A stretch of DNA of 7,532 nt from Bryobacteraceae bacterium (GTDB taxonomy: Bacteria > Acidobacteriota > Terriglobia > Bryobacterales > Bryobacteraceae), in assembly GCA_025350445.1 (NCBI GenBank), contig JANXXV010000822.1, positions 1 to 7,532 of the forward strand. Reading direction: 5' to 3'. Shown piece after piece: positions 5,896 through 7,532 of the stretch. The translations under genes were made by a program, and so were the position numbers. The notes beneath the pieces are model-generated. The model was not told where the DNA came from. It saw nothing but the letters and a program-made list of their open reading frames with translations, and made no database searches. Every line of letters starts with the position of its first letter. The first letter of the stretch is position 1.

Positions 5896-7014
5896 CTACT
5901 TCAGAACCTTGCGCAGCACCTTTTGAAACTCGGCCGCCTGACGCATGAATCCCAGGTCGGTGGGATGCGAGCCGTCAATAGTGGCCTCGCCATCGTCGCC
6001 CAGTAGGTGATCGGCCTTCAGGTAATGCAAATCCGAAACCTTGTCACGCTTGAGCTTAGCGTAAACCGTCTGCATCGCCGCATGGTTTGTCCGATTGCGC
6101 TCCCGGCGTGAGGCATTCAGAAAATTGTCGGCGTAGTTCCTGTCTTTCACTAACAGGATCGGCGTCTTGGGATGCGCGGTCCGCAGCGTGGTCACGCATG
6201 CCTCGGCCCGCTCGTCGATATCCTTCGCGGTCATGTTGGGCAAGCAATCGAGCACGAATACCGCAGGATCCAGTTCAGCCACAAATTTGGTCACCTCGGG
6301 TTCCATCCGGCCATTGCCGGAAAAGCCCAGATTGACGATCTCGCGGTTAAACATCCGGCCCAGAATAGCAGGATGCGTCATGCCGGCGCGCGAGGCCGAG
6401 ATGCCGTGGGTGATGGACGTGCCATAGAACACTATCGACTTTCGCCCGGCGGGGCGCGCCGGTCCTTTCTCAATCGCGCTTCCTTTCGACACGCCGATTT
6501 CAAGCGAAGTGATTCCGTTGCGCAGCGGCAGATAGACCATGTACTCGCGCTGCCCGGCGGGCAGTCCGCTCGCCAGCGCGTCGGTATTATCGGGAAACTG
6601 CGTGGGCTTGCCGATGCCCAGCCAATGCCAGCGGCCGGCATCCGTCTTCGCGTAAAGATCGAGGCCGCTCGCCGCGGTGGCGGTGATAGTCGGCGCAGCC
6701 AGCGTCTTTCCGGTCAATGCCCAGCGCGCGTGAATCGCGGTGGTGTTCGCGATGAACCGCACCAGCACCCCGGAGGAATCGCGGCTAAGATCCCACACGG
6801 CCTGGCGAACCACGTTCTCGGCGCGGGAGGGCAGCCGGTCGTAGGGAGATTTCAAATCGCTGAAACCCAGCCCTTCCACAGTGAACTTCCTGGCGTCATG
6901 CCAATCCAGTTCGGGTGGTGCGGCCGGCGTCTGGGCCGGCACCGGAGCTACCAGGGGTGCGCCGCTCAATAAGTACAGGAATCCGCGGCGGTTGATCATG
7001 AGTCGCGATTTCAC
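5896..7014 (-). CDS. Tat-exported SGNH/GDSL hydrolase with GxDLY N-terminal domain
   Basis: This 372-residue protein is a probable secreted esterase, perhaps acting on acylated or acetylated polysaccharide. The N-terminus carries a twin-arginine signal (NRRGFLYLL, Arg9-Arg10) with likely cleavage after PVPA at residue 27. It has no lipobox cysteine. A beta-rich domain follows, with the motif SGLDLY (116-121) that typifies the GxDLY domain found before SGNH catalytic domains. The catalytic domain shows block I YGTSITHG with nucleophile Ser200, block II NLGFSGNG with Gly230, a block III candidate Asn260 in CLPNMT, and block V DGSHPTDLG with Asp347 and His350, so the triad looks complete. GTG 7014 overlaps the TGA of the upstream oxidase gene by four bases, with GGAA six bases upstream, so translation is coupled. 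ATG 6999 is an alternative that keeps the Tat motif but lacks a ribosome binding site. The substrate is unknown. Confidence 0.9.
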   Translation of the reverse strand: MKSRLMINRRGFLYLLSGAPLVAPVPAQTPAAPPELDWHDARKFTVEGLGFSDLKSPYDRLPSRAENVVRQAVWDLSRDSSGVLVRFIANTTAIHARWALTGKTLAAPTITATAASGLDLYAKTDAGRWHWLGIGKPTQFPDNTDALASGLPAGQREYMVYLPLRNGITSLEIGVSKGSAIEKGPARPAGRKSIVFYGTSITHGISASRAGMTHPAILGRMFNREIVNLGFSGNGRMEPEVTKFVAELDPAVFVLDCLPNMTAKDIDERAEACVTTLRTAHPKTPILLVKDRNYADNFLNASRRERNRTNHAAMQTVYAKLKRDKVSDLHYLKADHLLGDDGEATIDGSHPTDLGFMRQAAEFQKVLRKVLK

Positions 7015-7532
7015 AGCGTATTCCGCGCGGTCAACGCCGCTTGGCGAATTTCCATACAGCCTCTTCCCGTGGGCAGCACCTTGCCCGGATTCAATCGGCA
7101 GTCGGGATCGAACAGAGTCTTGAACTTCCCGATCATATCCAGCGTTTCACTCGAGAAAAGATGTCCCATCAGCTCCTTTTTCTCCATGCCGACGCCGTGC
7201 TCACCGGTAATGGAACCGCCCACATTAATACAGTAATTCAGGATATCCTCACCCGCATCCTGGGCCTTCTTCAGATCGCCGGGCTTCCTGGCATCGAACA
7301 AAATAATCGGATGCATGTTGCCGTCGCCGGCATGGAAAATGTTGCTGATGGTGAGGCCGTACCTGGCGGAAACCTCGCCGATGAAGCGCAGCGTCGCGGC
7401 AATCTTGGTGCGCGGCACCACTCCATCCTGCACGTAATAGAACGGGCTTACGCGGCCCACCGCGCCAAAGGCGTTCTTCCTGCCCTTCCATAACAGATCG
7501 CGCTCTTCCGCCGTTTTCGCCACGCGAACCTC
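7011..7532 (-). CDS. glcD: C-terminal part of a GlcD-like FAD-linked oxidase, 5' end outside the window
   Basis: The visible 173 residues are the C-terminal cap of a VAO/PCMH-type flavoprotein related to glycolate oxidase subunit GlcD and D-2-hydroxyacid dehydrogenases. These oxidise alpha-hydroxy acids using FAD. Diagnostic segments are HAGDGNMHP (67-75 of the visible part), GSITGEHGVG (ending about 115), where the histidines and the glutamate correspond to metal-binding residues in related dehydrogenases, and LFDPDCRLNPGKVLPTG (140-156), followed by a short tail with the usual GC residues. The frame is open to the right edge, and the in-frame GTG at 7523 is an internal valine codon, not a start. 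The FAD-binding domain lies outside the window. Downstream, the usual glcE and glcF are absent; an SGNH hydrolase follows with a four-base overlap. The exact substrate (glycolate, lactate or another hydroxy acid) cannot be settled from this part, so the symbol is by family only. Confidence 0.88.
   Translation of the reverse strand, partial: EVRVAKTAEERDLLWKGRKNAFGAVGRVSPFYYVQDGVVPRTKIAATLRFIGEVSARYGLTISNIFHAGDGNMHPIILFDARKPGDLKKAQDAGEDILNYCINVGGSITGEHGVGMEKKELMGHLFSSETLDMIGKFKTLFDPDCRLNPGKVLPTGRGCMEIRQAALTARNTL

Noticed and set aside
6172..6972. A 266-codon plus-strand open frame opposite the SGNH hydrolase gene
   Set aside because: It is antisense to a gene with a complete set of SGNH motifs and a Tat signal, and it has no recognisable domain of its own.
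7521..7523. GTG at 7523 as the start of the FAD-linked oxidase
   Set aside because: The frame stays open to the right edge, and the family's FAD-binding domain is missing, so this is an internal valine codon of a truncated view.

Overview
The window is a GC-rich, gene-dense stretch of bacterial chromosome with no RNA genes, insertion sequences, CRISPR arrays or long repeats that I can see. The protein character (a 1217-residue SMC with Walker A GPNGCGKSN, small PepSY-associated membrane proteins, a Tat-exported GxDLY-type SGNH hydrolase, a GlcD-type oxidase) resembles Acidobacteriota of the Solibacter/Bryobacter kind. That placement comes from memory of such proteins, not from a search, and is tentative.

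Layout. Positions 1-82 (minus) hold the first 27 codons of a membrane-protein gene that runs off the left edge. Positions 112-3765 (minus) are smc, the condensin ATPase that organises and segregates the chromosome. It is read from a probable TTG start behind a candidate promoter and a small leader hairpin at 3798-3862. Divergently, on the plus strand, three closely packed genes follow: two related small PepSY-TM membrane proteins (3948-4538 and 4535-5119, overlapping by ATGA) and an ArsC/Spx-like thioredoxin-fold protein (5124-5489) whose catalytic cysteine position is a serine. Converging on them from the right edge is a minus-strand set: the C-terminal part of a GlcD-like FAD oxidase (7011 to beyond 7532), a Tat-exported SGNH/GDSL hydrolase (5896-7014, GTGA overlap with glcD) and a 131-residue TIR-like protein (5473-5868) resembling the ThsB/DUF1863 branch. 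The TIR-like gene and the ArsC-like gene overlap tail to tail by 17 bp.

How the parts relate. smc is housekeeping. The PepSY-TM pair looks like a split, probably heteromeric inner-membrane module, possibly a haem or metal redox unit, and the ArsC-like gene may be cotranscribed with it. The minus-strand set looks like one transcript by spacing, but its three products have no obvious shared pathway. The points most worth following up are the orphan TIR-like protein, the cysteine-less ArsC-like protein and the split PepSY-TM pair. No complete, recognisable new defence system is present within the window; a partner for the TIR-like protein would have to lie elsewhere.
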